NCBI GenBank assembly: GCA_022843165.1
Contig: JALHOD010000012.1
Coordinates: 37,267-101,266, forward strand
Reading direction: 5' to 3'
Length of the DNA: 64,000 nucleotides
From: Pseudorhodoplanes sp.
GTDB taxonomy: Bacteria; Pseudomonadota; Alphaproteobacteria; Rhizobiales; Xanthobacteraceae
Of the stretch, positions 1 through 8,943 are shown one piece after another; the stretch's first letter is position 1, and each line of letters begins with the position of its first letter. The notes under the pieces were generated by a model. It was not told the origin of the DNA. It made no database searches and saw only the letters and a program-made list of their open reading frames with translations. The position numbers and the translations under genes are program-made.

Positions 1-1
1 C

Positions 2-631
2 GGCAGCGTGCTGGCGACCGATCTGTCGCCTGATATTCTGGGCTTTGCCAGCCGGAAGGCGGTGGCGGCCGGATATAGAAATATCGCAACTAGGGTATCG
101 GATGGCGAGCAACTGCAAGTCGATGATGCCGCATTCGATGCGGCGACATGCCGGCTCGGCCTGATGCTCTTTCACAATCCGCTCCAAGGCCTGCGCGAGA
201 TGCGGCGGGCACTCAAACCGGGCGGCGGCATCTGCACCATGGTGTTCGGCGCACCCGAGGCCAATCCCTGCATCACCACCCTGATGTCGACGGCGCTCCG
301 GCACGCCGCTCTGCCGCCGCGCGATCCATATCAGCCTGGCGGCTTGCTCAGTCTTGGCAAGCCGGGGCTGATCGACGATCTGTTCAGGCAGGCCGGTTTT
401 CGCGAGATCGCTACCACCAAGATCGCAGCGCCGTTCAAATTGCCAACGGTGCAGGACTACATGACATTCATCAGAACATCGGCAGGACCGATCGTGCAGA
501 TCGTGCAAGGCCTCGAACCGGCAAAGCGCGATGCGGCATGGGCCGACATCGAAAACGAGCTGAACCGATTCACGACTCCGACAGCATGGGAAGGGCCGAA
601 CGAATTATTGCTGACCGCAGCGCGACGATGA
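2..631 (+). CDS. Class I SAM-dependent methyltransferase, 5' end cut by window edge
   Basis: The open frame enters at the window edge (frame 2), so the true start lies outside. The first visible residues (GSVLATDLSP) match the end of motif I and the acidic residue of motif II in the Rossmann fold. Later comes a UbiE/Methyltransf_11-type segment (FDAATCRLGLMLFHNP, then LKPGGGICTMVFG). The C-terminal half resembles that of the methyltransferase gene at 2746. Substrate is unknown, and small-molecule methylation is only an inference from the family. It is convergent with the AraC-type gene ending at 668, with a 36 bp gap and no visible terminator. Confidence 0.8.
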   Translation, partial: GSVLATDLSPDILGFASRKAVAAGYRNIATRVSDGEQLQVDDAAFDAATCRLGLMLFHNPLQGLREMRRALKPGGGICTMVFGAPEANPCITTLMSTALRHAALPPRDPYQPGGLLSLGKPGLIDDLFRQAGFREIATTKIAAPFKLPTVQDYMTFIRTSAGPIVQIVQGLEPAKRDAAWADIENELNRFTTPTAWEGPNELLLTAARR

Positions 632-667
632 CAGGGCGCTGGTACAATCGCCGTTCCGGTCTTGCGC

Positions 668-1837
668 TCACGCCTTTGGCACGCCCGCGATCTGCAGCCC
701 CGCGCCCAGCCGGTCCATGAAACCGGGCGGAAACGGCCAGGCCGCGCGGGCGGTTGCGACGGTGAGATTGCCGTCCTTGCGCAGGAGTTTTTTCGCGGCG
801 CGGCGGGCTTCGCTGTTGGCGCCCGCCAGCGCGGCACCCGCGACCACAATGCGCTCGGCCCAGAACGAATCCGGCACCGCTCCCACTCCCTCCTGCACCC
901 AGCGCGCCGCGCGGTCGTAACGGCCGGCGTTGAAATGCACGCAGCCCATGCCGATGAAGGCGAGATGCCGCATGGGTTCGAACGGCATCACGCGCAGCGT
1001 GATCTGCATTTCACGCAGCGCACTCTCGTCATCGCCCTGATAGGCGGAGAGCCAGGCGCGCCGGATCCAGGCCCAGGGCGACCACGGCTCCATCGCGAGC
1101 GACCGCTCGATCAGCCGGTCGGCCTCCGAAAGACGGCGCGACAAGGTCAGCGCCCCGCTGCACAGGCTGAGCGCGAGCGCGTCATGCGGCGCAAGCCGTG
1201 CCGCCTCGTCGGCGAGATTCAACGAATACAGGCGATCCTGCTGCGGCGTGTCGCTGAAGCCGTGCGCGGCGCGCTGGCCCCAGCACCAGGCTGCGATCGC
1301 CTTCGGCAGCGCGTAATGAGGCGCCAGTTCCTGCGCGCGCTCAAGGTCGTCGAGCGCGGCGCGGTTCGGTCCCGGCCCCACCATGAAAGCGGAGGCGATG
1401 GCCCGCCAGCTCAGGCGCAGGGCTTCGTCGTCGACGTCGTCGTTTCCTTTCCCGCGCGCCGCCTTCAGGGTTTGCGACGGCAATTCGCCGAACTGCTTGC
1501 GGTATTGCGCGGCGAAGCGGCCAAGCTCGGTGAACCCGTTGGCGTTGGCGATGCCGGTGACATTCGCGCTCTCGTCCGACACCTGCAATTGCAGCCGCGC
1601 GCGGGCAAGCCGTGTCCGCCGCACCCAGCCGAGCGGCGTGGTGCCGAGATACAATTTGAAATGCGCTTCCAGTGTGCGCGGACGCACGCCGGCCACGGCG
1701 GCAAGATCGTCGAGCGCCACCGGTTCGTCCAGACGCAGATTGAGCCAGTTCAGCGCGCGCGTGAGACTTTCCGGCAGCGACGCGCGCTCGCGCGGCGTCA
1801 GGCCGTCCTGCTCAAGACCGTTCCATTGCTGACCCAT
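668..1837 (-). CDS. AraC-type regulator with C-terminal TPR-like region
   Basis: Encodes 389 aa from an ATG at 1837 preceded by an AAAGGGCAA-like ribosome site; the open frame extends upstream to 2302 but that part reads like non-coding sequence. Residues ~25-128 form an AraC/XylS-type double helix-turn-helix (LDDLAAVAGVRPRTLEAHF, then the second helix pair around TGIANANGFTELGRFAAQYR). Residues ~150-389 are helical, with repeated A-x-x-L-x-P spacing typical of tetratricopeptide repeats (for example LADEAARLAPHDALALSLCS and LIERSLAMEPWSPWAWIRRA). The DNA-binding domain is therefore N-terminal, the reverse of most AraC proteins. It is divergent from the DUF3455 gene at 2184, a possible target. 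Ligand or partner is not deducible. Confidence 0.82.
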   Translation of the reverse strand: MGQQWNGLEQDGLTPRERASLPESLTRALNWLNLRLDEPVALDDLAAVAGVRPRTLEAHFKLYLGTTPLGWVRRTRLARARLQLQVSDESANVTGIANANGFTELGRFAAQYRKQFGELPSQTLKAARGKGNDDVDDEALRLSWRAIASAFMVGPGPNRAALDDLERAQELAPHYALPKAIAAWCWGQRAAHGFSDTPQQDRLYSLNLADEAARLAPHDALALSLCSGALTLSRRLSEADRLIERSLAMEPWSPWAWIRRAWLSAYQGDDESALREMQITLRVMPFEPMRHLAFIGMGCVHFNAGRYDRAARWVQEGVGAVPDSFWAERIVVAGAALAGANSEARRAAKKLLRKDGNLTVATARAAWPFPPGFMDRLGAGLQIAGVPKA

Positions 1838-2183
1838 GGTGTTGCCCTTTGGCCCAGGTCTCTCAAACTTGCACAAAAGTCTTTGTGTCTTGGGGCGGCT
1901 TAAAGTTCGTGCCGCGCGTGCTTGCGAAAAAAATCCGGCGCAAATGCGGTTTCTGCATGCCGCTGCGGGCGCTGCATAGCAGCCTCGGAATGAAAACGCC
2001 AGTGTGCGGCAAGCCTGCCGGAAAGGTGTTGTCTTTCCGGCGTTCCTGCAAAGGACGGCGGCGTCCCGGTCATGGAGAAAACACGCGCCCGGCTCTATCG
2101 AGCAGCCCCGGCCGTGCCGCCATACCGGACCACCGCCGATCCAACGAAAAATTTGCGCCTCGCGCCAGAAGGGAAACACCGCC
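1838..2183. promoter_or_regulatory. 346 bp divergent intergenic region with a leader hairpin
   Basis: This gap separates the divergent AraC-type gene and the DUF3455 gene and should hold both promoters. Overlapping open frames on both strands here are arginine- and proline-rich, lack convincing ribosome sites and show no family signature. The one clear structure is a perfect 9 bp inverted repeat, 2017-2025 paired with 2033-2041 around a 7 nt loop. It has no following T run, so it is more likely a 5'-UTR hairpin or operator than a terminator. I could not identify a confident -35/-10 pair. Confidence 0.4.
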
Positions 2184-2705
2184 ATGAAACGCATGTTGCT
2201 GTCCGCAAGCTTTCTCACCATCGTCACGCTGCCGCTTCCGGCCGCCAGCGCCGAAATACCGGATGCCATCGCCGCGCCGGGCGAAACGCTGGCCGCGACC
2301 ATCCACGCGCAAGGCGCTCAGGTTTATGAGTGCAAGGCCGACCCCTCCGGCAAGCTTGTCTGGCAATTCCGCGAACCGGTCGCGACGCTGATCGACGGCG
2401 GCAAGACGGTCGGTCGGCACTATGCCGGACCGAACTGGGAACTGGCGGACGGCAGCGCCATCGTCGCCAAGGTCGCCGCCCGCGCGCCGGGCATCACCGC
2501 ACAGGACATTCCGCTGCTGAAGCTCGATGTCACGGCGCGGCGCGGCAGCGGCCGGCTCGCCGATATCTCGACCATCCAGCGCATCAACACCAAAGGTGGC
2601 GTCGCCGAAGGCGGGTGCGCGACGATGGGCGCGTTCCTGAGCGTGCCCTATTCGGCGGACTACGCCTTCTATCGCAAGGCCGCCGCGGCGCAGCCGACGC
2701 AATAA
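2184..2705 (+). CDS. DUF3455 domain-containing exported protein
   Basis: Encodes 173 aa. The ATG at 2184 follows a GAAGGGA ribosome site and begins a clear Sec signal peptide (MKRMLLSASFLTIVTLPLPA, cleavage likely after AASA). The mature part (IHAQGAQVYECKAD, WQFREPVATL, HYAGPNWELADGS) matches the DUF3455 family of small secreted proteins of unknown function. Two cysteines remain after cleavage (in YECKAD and GGCATMG) and could form a disulfide. It is followed 40 bp later by a methyltransferase gene on the same strand, so the two may be cotranscribed. The divergent AraC-type gene is a plausible regulator, which is inference only. Confidence 0.85.
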   Translation: MKRMLLSASFLTIVTLPLPAASAEIPDAIAAPGETLAATIHAQGAQVYECKADPSGKLVWQFREPVATLIDGGKTVGRHYAGPNWELADGSAIVAKVAARAPGITAQDIPLLKLDVTARRGSGRLADISTIQRINTKGGVAEGGCATMGAFLSVPYSADYAFYRKAAAAQPTQ

Positions 2706-2745
2706 GCCAGCATTTTGTCTACCGACCACTGATCAACCAGGAAAC

Positions 2746-3570
2746 ATGACCATGAACATCCAGACTCCGATTCCAGATCTCGCCGCCGTCAAGACGCGCC
2801 AGCAGGCCGCGTGGTCGTCCGGCGACTATGCCGTCGTCGGCACCACGCTGCAGATCGTGGGCGAAACGCTGTGCGAGGCCGTCGACCTGCGGAGCACCCA
2901 GCGCGTGCTGGACGTCGCCGCCGGCAACGGCAATGCCTCGCTTGCCGCGGCGCGACGCTTTGCCGATGTCGTTTCAACCGATTATGTCGGCGCCCTGCTC
3001 GAGCGGGGCAAGGCGCGCGCGGCCGCCGAGCGGCTCGATATCGAGTTCCAGGAGGCCGATGCGGAAAAATTGCCGTTCGGCGACGCAAGCTTCGATGTCG
3101 TGCTGTCGACCTTCGGCGTGATGTTCACACCCGACCAGGACAAGGCCGCCACCGAAATGCTGCGCGTGTGCAAGCGCGGCGGCAAGATCGGCATGGCCAA
3201 CTGGACCCCGCAGGGCTTCATCGGCCAGATGTTCAAGACGCTGGGCGCCCACCTGCCGCCGCCCGCCGGCGTCAAGTCGCCGGCGCTCTGGGGCGCGCGC
3301 GAGCGGCTTGCCGAACTGTTCGGCAAGAACGTCTCGATCGCCGCCGAGCCGCGTCACTTCGTCTTCCGCTACCGCTCGCCGGCGCATTTCATCGATGTGT
3401 TCGCCACCTATTACGGCCCGGTGCTGAAGGCGCTGGCGGCGCTCGACGAGCCGAAGCGCAACGCCCTGCTCGCCGATCTGGAGACGCTGATCGAACGCCT
3501 CAACCGCGCCGACGACGGCAGCATGGTGGTGCCGAGCGAGTATCTCGAAGTCGTCATCACCAAGCGCTGA
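2746..3570 (+). CDS. Class I SAM-dependent methyltransferase
   Basis: Encodes 274 aa from the first of two close ATGs; the second, at 2752, is better spaced from the AGGAAA ribosome site and may be the true start. The SAM-binding motif I is at residues ~54-63 (VLDVAAGNGN), followed by the acidic loop (STDY), motif post-I (FQEADAEKLPFGDASFDVVLS) and a KRGGKIGMANW strand. This is a Methyltransf_11/UbiE-like arrangement. It resembles the truncated methyltransferase at the window start, suggesting related enzymes flank the AraC/DUF3455 pair. The substrate cannot be told from sequence. Confidence 0.88.
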   Translation: MTMNIQTPIPDLAAVKTRQQAAWSSGDYAVVGTTLQIVGETLCEAVDLRSTQRVLDVAAGNGNASLAAARRFADVVSTDYVGALLERGKARAAAERLDIEFQEADAEKLPFGDASFDVVLSTFGVMFTPDQDKAATEMLRVCKRGGKIGMANWTPQGFIGQMFKTLGAHLPPPAGVKSPALWGARERLAELFGKNVSIAAEPRHFVFRYRSPAHFIDVFATYYGPVLKALAALDEPKRNALLADLETLIERLNRADDGSMVVPSEYLEVVITKR

Positions 3571-3617
3571 TGCGGCGGCCTGAGACCCGTGTCGTGATCA
3601 TCGCGTCAGACGAACGC

Positions 3618-3896
3618 ATGCCGCGCACGGGTCTCGTTCTATTGCTCGTGCGCAGGCGATTGCACCGGCTGCGGCGCTGGTGTCTTCGCCATATCGAGCG
3701 CGGCACAATCCTTCGGCCCTATGGGCGTGAGATGACCATGCTGCTGCAGGCCGACGATCGCGTGCTGAAGGATATCGGCCTCACCCGCGGCGACCTGCAC
3801 GCGGTGGCGCATTGCGACGTCATGGCGAAAGCCGCCGCCGCACGCCGCAATCAAGCAATCGCCACGGCGGAGCAGCGGAAATCCGTCCGAAAGTAA
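3618..3896 (+). CDS. Small DUF1127 domain protein
   Basis: Encodes 92 aa if translated from the ATG at 3618. An alternative in-frame ATG at 3570 overlaps the stop of the methyltransferase gene and would give 108 aa with translational coupling. The core (LHRLRRWCLRH, then LLQADDRVLKDIGLTRGDL) matches DUF1127, a short arginine-rich domain common in alphaproteobacteria. Some family members have been reported to affect phosphate and carbon metabolism, possibly through RNA, but no function can be assigned here. A strong terminator follows at 3924. Confidence 0.7.
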   Translation: MPRTGLVLLLVRRRLHRLRRWCLRHIERGTILRPYGREMTMLLQADDRVLKDIGLTRGDLHAVAHCDVMAKAAAARRNQAIATAEQRKSVRK

Positions 3897-3923
3897 CAGA
3901 CGGCTCCGCGTCGACCACAATGC

Positions 3924-3955
3924 AAAAGGCCGCATCGTTTTCGATGCGGCCTTTT
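3924..3955. terminator. Bidirectional intrinsic terminator
   Basis: Perfect 14 bp inverted repeat: 3924-3937 pairs with 3942-3955 around a TTTT loop. A-rich and T-rich stem ends supply a U tract in either direction. It lies between two convergent genes (stops at 3896 on + and 3984 on -), as expected for a shared terminator. Confidence 0.9.
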
Positions 3956-3983
3956 GTTCTTCAGCCGTCGCGTCCGCGACAGA

Positions 3984-4994
3984 TCAGATCGTCGGGCTCC
4001 ACGGCACCGGCACCTCGCGATAGCCGCTCGATGTCTTCTCGATATAGGCGACCGCCGGGAACGGATAATGGAAGCCCTGCAGCATCACCTTGTCCGTCGC
4101 GAGCATGTCATAGGTCTTGCGGCGGGTGGCTTCGGCCATATCGGGGATCTGGTCGAACATCAGGTGCCAGCCGGGATTGCGCGTGAACAGGAACGGCACG
4201 TTGGTGATGTCGGCCTGAACGAACACCGACTTGCCGCCCGACGACACGACATGCGAGGTGTGACCGGGCGTGTGACCATAGGTCGCCACCGCGTTGACGC
4301 CGGGCACCACTTCCTTGCCGGCGTCATAGGTCTTCACGCGCTTGACGACTTCGGCATTGCCGAACACGCGGCGCAGATTCTTGAACACGCCGACCATGCG
4401 GTCGCCGCTTTGCTTGTTCATCTCGGCGTCATCCATGAAATATTTGTGCTCGGCGGCCGGCACCAGGATTTCGGCGTTCGGATAGGTCAGCGAGTTGTCG
4501 GCCTTGAGCAGGCCGTTGATGTGGTCGCCGTGATAATGCGAGATGATGACGGTCGACACATCCTTGGCGTCGATGCCTGAAGCCGCGAGGTTGCGGGTGA
4601 ACTGGCCTGCGGCGCCCTTGCTGTTGGCGAAATTGGCTTCGCTGGTGCCGGTATCGATCACCGTGATCTTGCCGCCGTTCTTGACGACGATCGGCGTGTA
4701 CGGGATCTCCATCATGTCCTTTTGCATGAACGCGGCTTCCAGCGCCTTGTTCACGGCGTCCCGGTTCTGGTTGAGCACGAACGTATCCGGGAACTTGAAG
4801 CGGTTGATGCCGTCGGTCACAGCCGTGACCTCGATATCGCCCACCTTGTAGCGGTACCAGCCGGCAGCCTGCTGGCCGGCCGCCGAGGCCGCCTGCGCCC
4901 GCGCCGGTTGCGCGGAGAAAAGCGGCCCCATCGCGCTGGTGGCCGCAACCGTGGCAGCAGCCGTCATCAGGCCGCGGCGTGTCAATTCACTCAT
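3984..4994 (-). CDS. Tat-exported MBL-fold metallo-hydrolase
   Basis: Encodes 336 aa. The ATG at 4994 follows a GGGAGGATT ribosome site and opens with a twin-arginine signal (SELTRRGLMTAAA), so the folded, metal-loaded enzyme is probably exported. The metallo-beta-lactamase zinc signature HxHxDH is at residues 153-158 (HYHGDH), with the further ligand-type segment TYGHTPGHTSH. Such proteins include lactonases, glyoxalases, aryl-sulfatases and beta-lactamases. The overall pattern (KITVIDTGTSEAN, QADITNVPFL) is closest to general MBL-fold hydrolases and not to class B beta-lactamases. The substrate is unknown. The upstream 260 bp gap contains nothing I can identify beyond room for a promoter. 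Confidence 0.85.
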   Translation of the reverse strand: MSELTRRGLMTAAATVAATSAMGPLFSAQPARAQAASAAGQQAAGWYRYKVGDIEVTAVTDGINRFKFPDTFVLNQNRDAVNKALEAAFMQKDMMEIPYTPIVVKNGGKITVIDTGTSEANFANSKGAAGQFTRNLAASGIDAKDVSTVIISHYHGDHINGLLKADNSLTYPNAEILVPAAEHKYFMDDAEMNKQSGDRMVGVFKNLRRVFGNAEVVKRVKTYDAGKEVVPGVNAVATYGHTPGHTSHVVSSGGKSVFVQADITNVPFLFTRNPGWHLMFDQIPDMAEATRRKTYDMLATDKVMLQGFHYPFPAVAYIEKTSSGYREVPVPWSPTI

Positions 4995-5254
4995 CGAATC
5001 CTCCCTGGAAGGGCGACCGTGCCGGAACCCCTGTCCGGTGCGGCCGCCAAGACGAACAATAGCCCACACGCGTCCCGGTTGGAACTCCATGCCGGGTCTC
5101 ATGCGCGAAACACCCGCTGGCGTGGTTTATTCCCGGCGCGGGCGCGGCGGGCCATATATTTTTCGCCGGCGGCGCCCCTTGCGCGGACAGCTGGACATTT
5201 CGGCCCCGTCCCGCTTGCGACCCGCCCGGGCTGGCACACTCGGTGCCGACCGGC

Positions 5255-6046
5255 TCAGGTCACGCCCGGCATATTCGTGAAATAGTGATCGATATAGTTG
5301 GTCTTGAGATAGCGATAACCCAGCCGCGCGAACAGCGCCTTCAGCTCTTCGAACCGGTCCGAATAGAGTTCGACCTGCAGATAGCACTGGTTGTCGCGCA
5401 AGGTGCGCTCCATGCCGGCCAGCGCGTGGAATTCCGAACCCTCGACATCCATCTTCACCAGCACGGTCTTGCCGCAAATCCTGAACTCGTCGTCGAAGCG
5501 GATCTGCTTCACGAGATGCGTCGCGACGCCGGGCGCTTCTTCCGGCGGCTGGTCGGGATGCACGATCCAGGACTCGCCGCGGTTATGGGCCCCCGCCTCC
5601 ATCAGCGTCATTTCGCCGGCCGCACTGCCGACCGCCACCTGCATGACCCGCACCGCGCCGACAAGGTTGTTCGCCTCCAGATTGGCCATCAGCCGCGCGT
5701 GATTGCCGGGATCCGGCTCGAAGGCGATGATGTCGCCGCCGAGATGATTGACCGCGAAGATCGCGCTGTAGACGCCGGCATTGGCGCCGATGTCGAGAAA
5801 ATAGTCGACATGATGCGAACGGCAGACGGCGGCGAAATCCTCGAGCTGCTCGCCTTCCCACACGCCCTTGAGCGCGAGTTCGCGATCGATGAAGTCGGTC
5901 GTGTTCACGACGAAACGCGCGCCCTTCGCACGCGTCGTGTACGCGGTGACGCCGAGGGCGCGCATCGTGCTGTAATGGACCTTGCGCAAGAACTGCGGAA
6001 ATGCGCCGACCGGTTCACGAAAGTTTGGCGCAGGCGTCGCGGGCAC
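5255..6046 (-). CDS. FkbM family methyltransferase
   Basis: Encodes 263 aa. The SAM-binding segment (YFLDIGANAGVYSAIFA), the acidic strand (IIAFEPDPGNHARL) and KMDVEGSEFHALAGM are hallmarks of Methyltransf_21 (FkbM), which O-methylates sugars or other small metabolites. The start is a GTG at 6046, one base after the DedA-family stop (TGA-c-GTG), so it is probably translationally coupled to that gene. The ribosome site is weak and a later internal ATG cannot be excluded. The substrate is not deducible; FkbM genes often sit in polysaccharide loci, but no glycosyltransferases are seen here. Confidence 0.85.
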   Translation of the reverse strand: MPATPAPNFREPVGAFPQFLRKVHYSTMRALGVTAYTTRAKGARFVVNTTDFIDRELALKGVWEGEQLEDFAAVCRSHHVDYFLDIGANAGVYSAIFAVNHLGGDIIAFEPDPGNHARLMANLEANNLVGAVRVMQVAVGSAAGEMTLMEAGAHNRGESWIVHPDQPPEEAPGVATHLVKQIRFDDEFRICGKTVLVKMDVEGSEFHALAGMERTLRDNQCYLQVELYSDRFEELKALFARLGYRYLKTNYIDHYFTNMPGVT

Positions 6047-6047
6047 G

Positions 6048-6572
6048 TCAGGTGAACCATTTCCAGAGGCCGAAACCGAAATCGCCGAACTTCAGCAGCA
6101 CAAAAGCCCAGACGAAAGCGGACACGAAATTGGCGATCTGGAAGTGCCAGTATTCCATTTCCACGATGCCGGCGATCAGCGGCACGGCGGCACGCAGCGG
6201 TCCGAAAAAACGGCCGATGAAAATGCCGGGCACGCCCCACTTTTCCATGAAAACATGACCGCGCGGCAGCAGATCGGGATGGCGCGACAGCGGCCAGACA
6301 TGTGCGATCGGCGCCTTGAACTTGAAGCCGATCCAGTAGGACAGCCAGTCCCCGGCCGCAGCGCCGAGCGCCGCGGCAATCCAGATCGGCCAGAACGAGA
6401 TACCGGAAGCGTTGATCAGCGCGCCGATCGCCACCAGCATGGCCCAGGCCGGCAGAAACAGCGAAATGAAGGCCAGCGATTCCCCGAAGGCGAGGAGAAA
6501 CACGACCGGCAGCGCCCACAGGTGATTGTGGCGCACGAAGTCGATAACAAGCTGGGTGTAGTCCTGAAACAT
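6048..6572 (-). CDS. DedA/VTT-domain membrane protein
   Basis: Encodes 174 aa, mostly hydrophobic with four to five membrane segments. The DedA family signature is present (LPVVFLLAFGESLAF, AAGDWLSYWIGFKFK, FMEKWGVPGIFIGRFFGPLRA). DedA proteins act in the inner membrane and some are established undecaprenyl-phosphate or phospholipid flippases. The conserved arginine in GRFFGPLR is present. It is first in a two-gene unit with the FkbM methyltransferase. Confidence 0.88.
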   Translation of the reverse strand: MFQDYTQLVIDFVRHNHLWALPVVFLLAFGESLAFISLFLPAWAMLVAIGALINASGISFWPIWIAAALGAAAGDWLSYWIGFKFKAPIAHVWPLSRHPDLLPRGHVFMEKWGVPGIFIGRFFGPLRAAVPLIAGIVEMEYWHFQIANFVSAFVWAFVLLKFGDFGFGLWKWFT

Positions 6573-6771
6573 GGAAATCGACGACCTGGCGGGATCTCTG
6601 ATCTAGCCCGCCGCCGCGCGCCGCGCCAGCACCCGGCGCATGAATTATGCGCTTCTCTTGAACACCCATTCATGCTTTTGCCATCTTGATTTGTCTTGCC
6701 CATGGCATAGTTGCCCGCATCCGATTCGACCCCACCATTCCTCCATCCCCGTCCTCACATCCCTGACCCTC

Positions 6772-8886
6772 ATGGCGAAGAAGACCAAAAAGCCGTCGCG
6801 GCCCGTCAAGAATCCGGCGGCGAAAGCCGCCCCGAAAGCGGCCAAGTCCGAGAAGAAAACCGCCGATCTGTTCGACGAGACCGGATCAGGCCGCGGCAAG
6901 ACCGCGCGCAGCGCGGCCAAGGCCCCCGCCCGCTCCGGCGGCGACGGCGGCTATACCGCGCATGACATCGAAGTGCTGGAGGGACTGGAGCCGGTGCGGC
7001 GCCGGCCCGGCATGTATATCGGCGGCACCGACGAGAAGGCGCTGCATCACCTGTTCGCCGAAGTGATCGACAATTCGATGGACGAGGCGCTGGCGGGACA
7101 CGCGACTTTCATCGAGGTGGAGCTGGCGGCGGACGGCTATCTCAGCGTGTCGGATAACGGCCGCGGGATTCCGGTCGATCCGCATCCGAAATTCCCGAAA
7201 AAATCCGCGCTCGAAATCATCATGTGCACGCTGCATGCGGGCGGCAAGTTCGATTCCAAGGTCTACGACACCTCGGGCGGCCTGCACGGCGTCGGCGTCT
7301 CGGTGGTGAACGCGCTGTCGGAGAAACTGGAAGTCGAAGTCGCGCGCGGCCAGCAGCTCTACAAGATGACGTTCCAGCGCGGCAAACCGAAAGGCGGGCT
7401 GGAAAAGCTCGGCCGCGCGCCCAACAAGCGCGGCACCAAGGTGCGCTTCAAGCCAGATTCGCAGATTTTCGGCGCCAACGCCACCTTCGATCCGGCGCGG
7501 CTGTTTCGCATGGCGCGCGCCAAGGCCTATCTGTTCGGCGGCGTGGAAATCCGCTGGTCCTGCGACCCATCCCTGATCAAGCCGGGCAGCGACGTGCCGG
7601 CGGACGCCACGCTGCATTTCCCTGGCGGGCTCAAGGATTATCTGGCGGCGACCATCGAGGGCACGACGCTCGTTCATCCCGACATCTTCTCCGGACGGTC
7701 GGAGAAAAAAGGCGGACATGGCACGGCGGAATGGGCGGTGGCTTTTGTCGCCGACGCCGATCCCTTCACCTCCTCCTATTGCAACACCATCCCCACCCAT
7801 GACGGCGGCACGCATGAAAGCGGCCTGCGCTCGGCCCTGTTCAAGGGTCTGCGCGATCACGCCGCCCGCGTCGGCCAGGAAAAGCGCGCCGCGATCGTGA
7901 CCAGCGACGACGTGATGTCGGGCTGCGCGTCGATGATCTCGGTCTTCATCCGCGAGCCGGAATTCCAGGGCCAGACCAAGGATCGCCTCGCCTCGCCGGA
8001 AGCCGTGCGCGTGGTCGAACAGGCGGTGCGCGATCCGTTCGACCACTGGCTCGCCGGCAATCCGCTGCAGGCCAACAAGCTGCTCGATTTCGTGGTGGAG
8101 CGCGCCGAGGAACGGCTTCGCCGCAAGCAGGAAAAGGAGGTCTCGCGCAAGAGCGCGGTGCGCAAGCTGCGCCTGCCCGGCAAGCTCGCCGACTGCACCA
8201 ACACCGCCGCGCAAGGCTCGGAAATCTTCATCGTCGAGGGCGACAGCGCCGGCGGCTCCGCCAAGCAGGCGCGCGACCGCAAGTCGCAAGCGGTCCTCCC
8301 GCTGCGCGGAAAAATCCTCAATGTCGCCTCCGCCGGCAAGGACAAGCTGGCGCAGAACCAGCAACTCGCCGATCTGATCCAGGCGCTCGGTTGCGGCTCA
8401 GGCACGCATTACAGCGACGGCGGGCTGCGCTACGACAAGGTCATCATCATGACCGACGCCGATGTCGACGGCGCGCATATCGCCTCGCTCCTGATCACGT
8501 TCTTCTACCGGCAGATGCCGCGACTGATCGAGAACGGCCATCTCTATCTCGCCGTGCCGCCGCTCTATCGCCTGAGCCACAGCGGCAAGACCTTCTATGC
8601 GCGCGACGACAAGCACAAAGAGATCCTGCTGAAGAAGGAATTCCACGCCAACGCCAAGGTCGAGGTCGGCCGCTTCAAGGGCCTCGGCGAGATGATGGCC
8701 GCCCAGCTCAAGGAAACCACCATGGACCCGGGCAAGCGAACGCTACTCAAGGTGATGCTGGCCGACAAGGACAAGACCAGGACCGCCAAGTCGGTCGATC
8801 AGCTGATGGGCACCAAGCCGGAAGCGCGCTTCGCCTTCATCCAGGAGCGCGCGGCATTCGCGTCCGAGGATCTTCTGGACGTGTAA
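6772..8886 (+). CDS. parE: DNA topoisomerase IV subunit B
   Basis: Encodes 704 aa. ParE supplies the ATPase of topoisomerase IV, which decatenates daughter chromosomes together with ParC. The GHKL ATPase motif is at ~97-105 (EVIDNSMDE), with DNGRGIP and GLHGVGVSVVNALS following. The TOPRIM acidic motifs are EGDSAGGSA near residue 489 and DADVDGAHI near 562. I take the ATG at 6772 because the residues after it begin a basic lysine/alanine-rich tail seen in related alphaproteobacteria. The open frame upstream to 6640 is not protein-like. The first ~60 residues are low-complexity and lysine-rich. It is divergent from the DedA gene with a 199 bp gap. Confidence 0.96.
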   Translation: MAKKTKKPSRPVKNPAAKAAPKAAKSEKKTADLFDETGSGRGKTARSAAKAPARSGGDGGYTAHDIEVLEGLEPVRRRPGMYIGGTDEKALHHLFAEVIDNSMDEALAGHATFIEVELAADGYLSVSDNGRGIPVDPHPKFPKKSALEIIMCTLHAGGKFDSKVYDTSGGLHGVGVSVVNALSEKLEVEVARGQQLYKMTFQRGKPKGGLEKLGRAPNKRGTKVRFKPDSQIFGANATFDPARLFRMARAKAYLFGGVEIRWSCDPSLIKPGSDVPADATLHFPGGLKDYLAATIEGTTLVHPDIFSGRSEKKGGHGTAEWAVAFVADADPFTSSYCNTIPTHDGGTHESGLRSALFKGLRDHAARVGQEKRAAIVTSDDVMSGCASMISVFIREPEFQGQTKDRLASPEAVRVVEQAVRDPFDHWLAGNPLQANKLLDFVVERAEERLRRKQEKEVSRKSAVRKLRLPGKLADCTNTAAQGSEIFIVEGDSAGGSAKQARDRKSQAVLPLRGKILNVASAGKDKLAQNQQLADLIQALGCGSGTHYSDGGLRYDKVIIMTDADVDGAHIASLLITFFYRQMPRLIENGHLYLAVPPLYRLSHSGKTFYARDDKHKEILLKKEFHANAKVEVGRFKGLGEMMAAQLKETTMDPGKRTLLKVMLADKDKTRTAKSVDQLMGTKPEARFAFIQERAAFASEDLLDV

Positions 8887-8890
8887 AAAA

Positions 8891-8918
8891 ATATGGCCGG
8901 CGTAAAAGCCGGCCATAT
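8891..8918 (-). terminator. Intrinsic terminator for the Bug-protein gene
   Basis: An 11 bp perfect stem, 8891-8901 with 8908-8918, around a 6 nt loop. Read on the minus strand it is followed by six T residues (A run at 8885-8890), which fits termination of the gene ending at 8944. It may also slow plus-strand transcripts leaving parE, although there is no T run in that direction. Confidence 0.85.
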
Positions 8919-8943
8919 CCGCGCATGTGCGATGCGCTGCCGT

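Noticed and set aside
662..1903. 413-codon plus-strand frame opposite the AraC-TPR gene
   Set aside because: Arginine/glutamine-rich with no domain; the minus strand encodes a clear helix-turn-helix protein.
6640..6771. 44-codon N-terminal extension of parE
   Set aside because: The peptide (His, Cys and Ser-rich) is not conserved-looking, and the lysine-rich start at 6772 is the expected ParE N-terminus.
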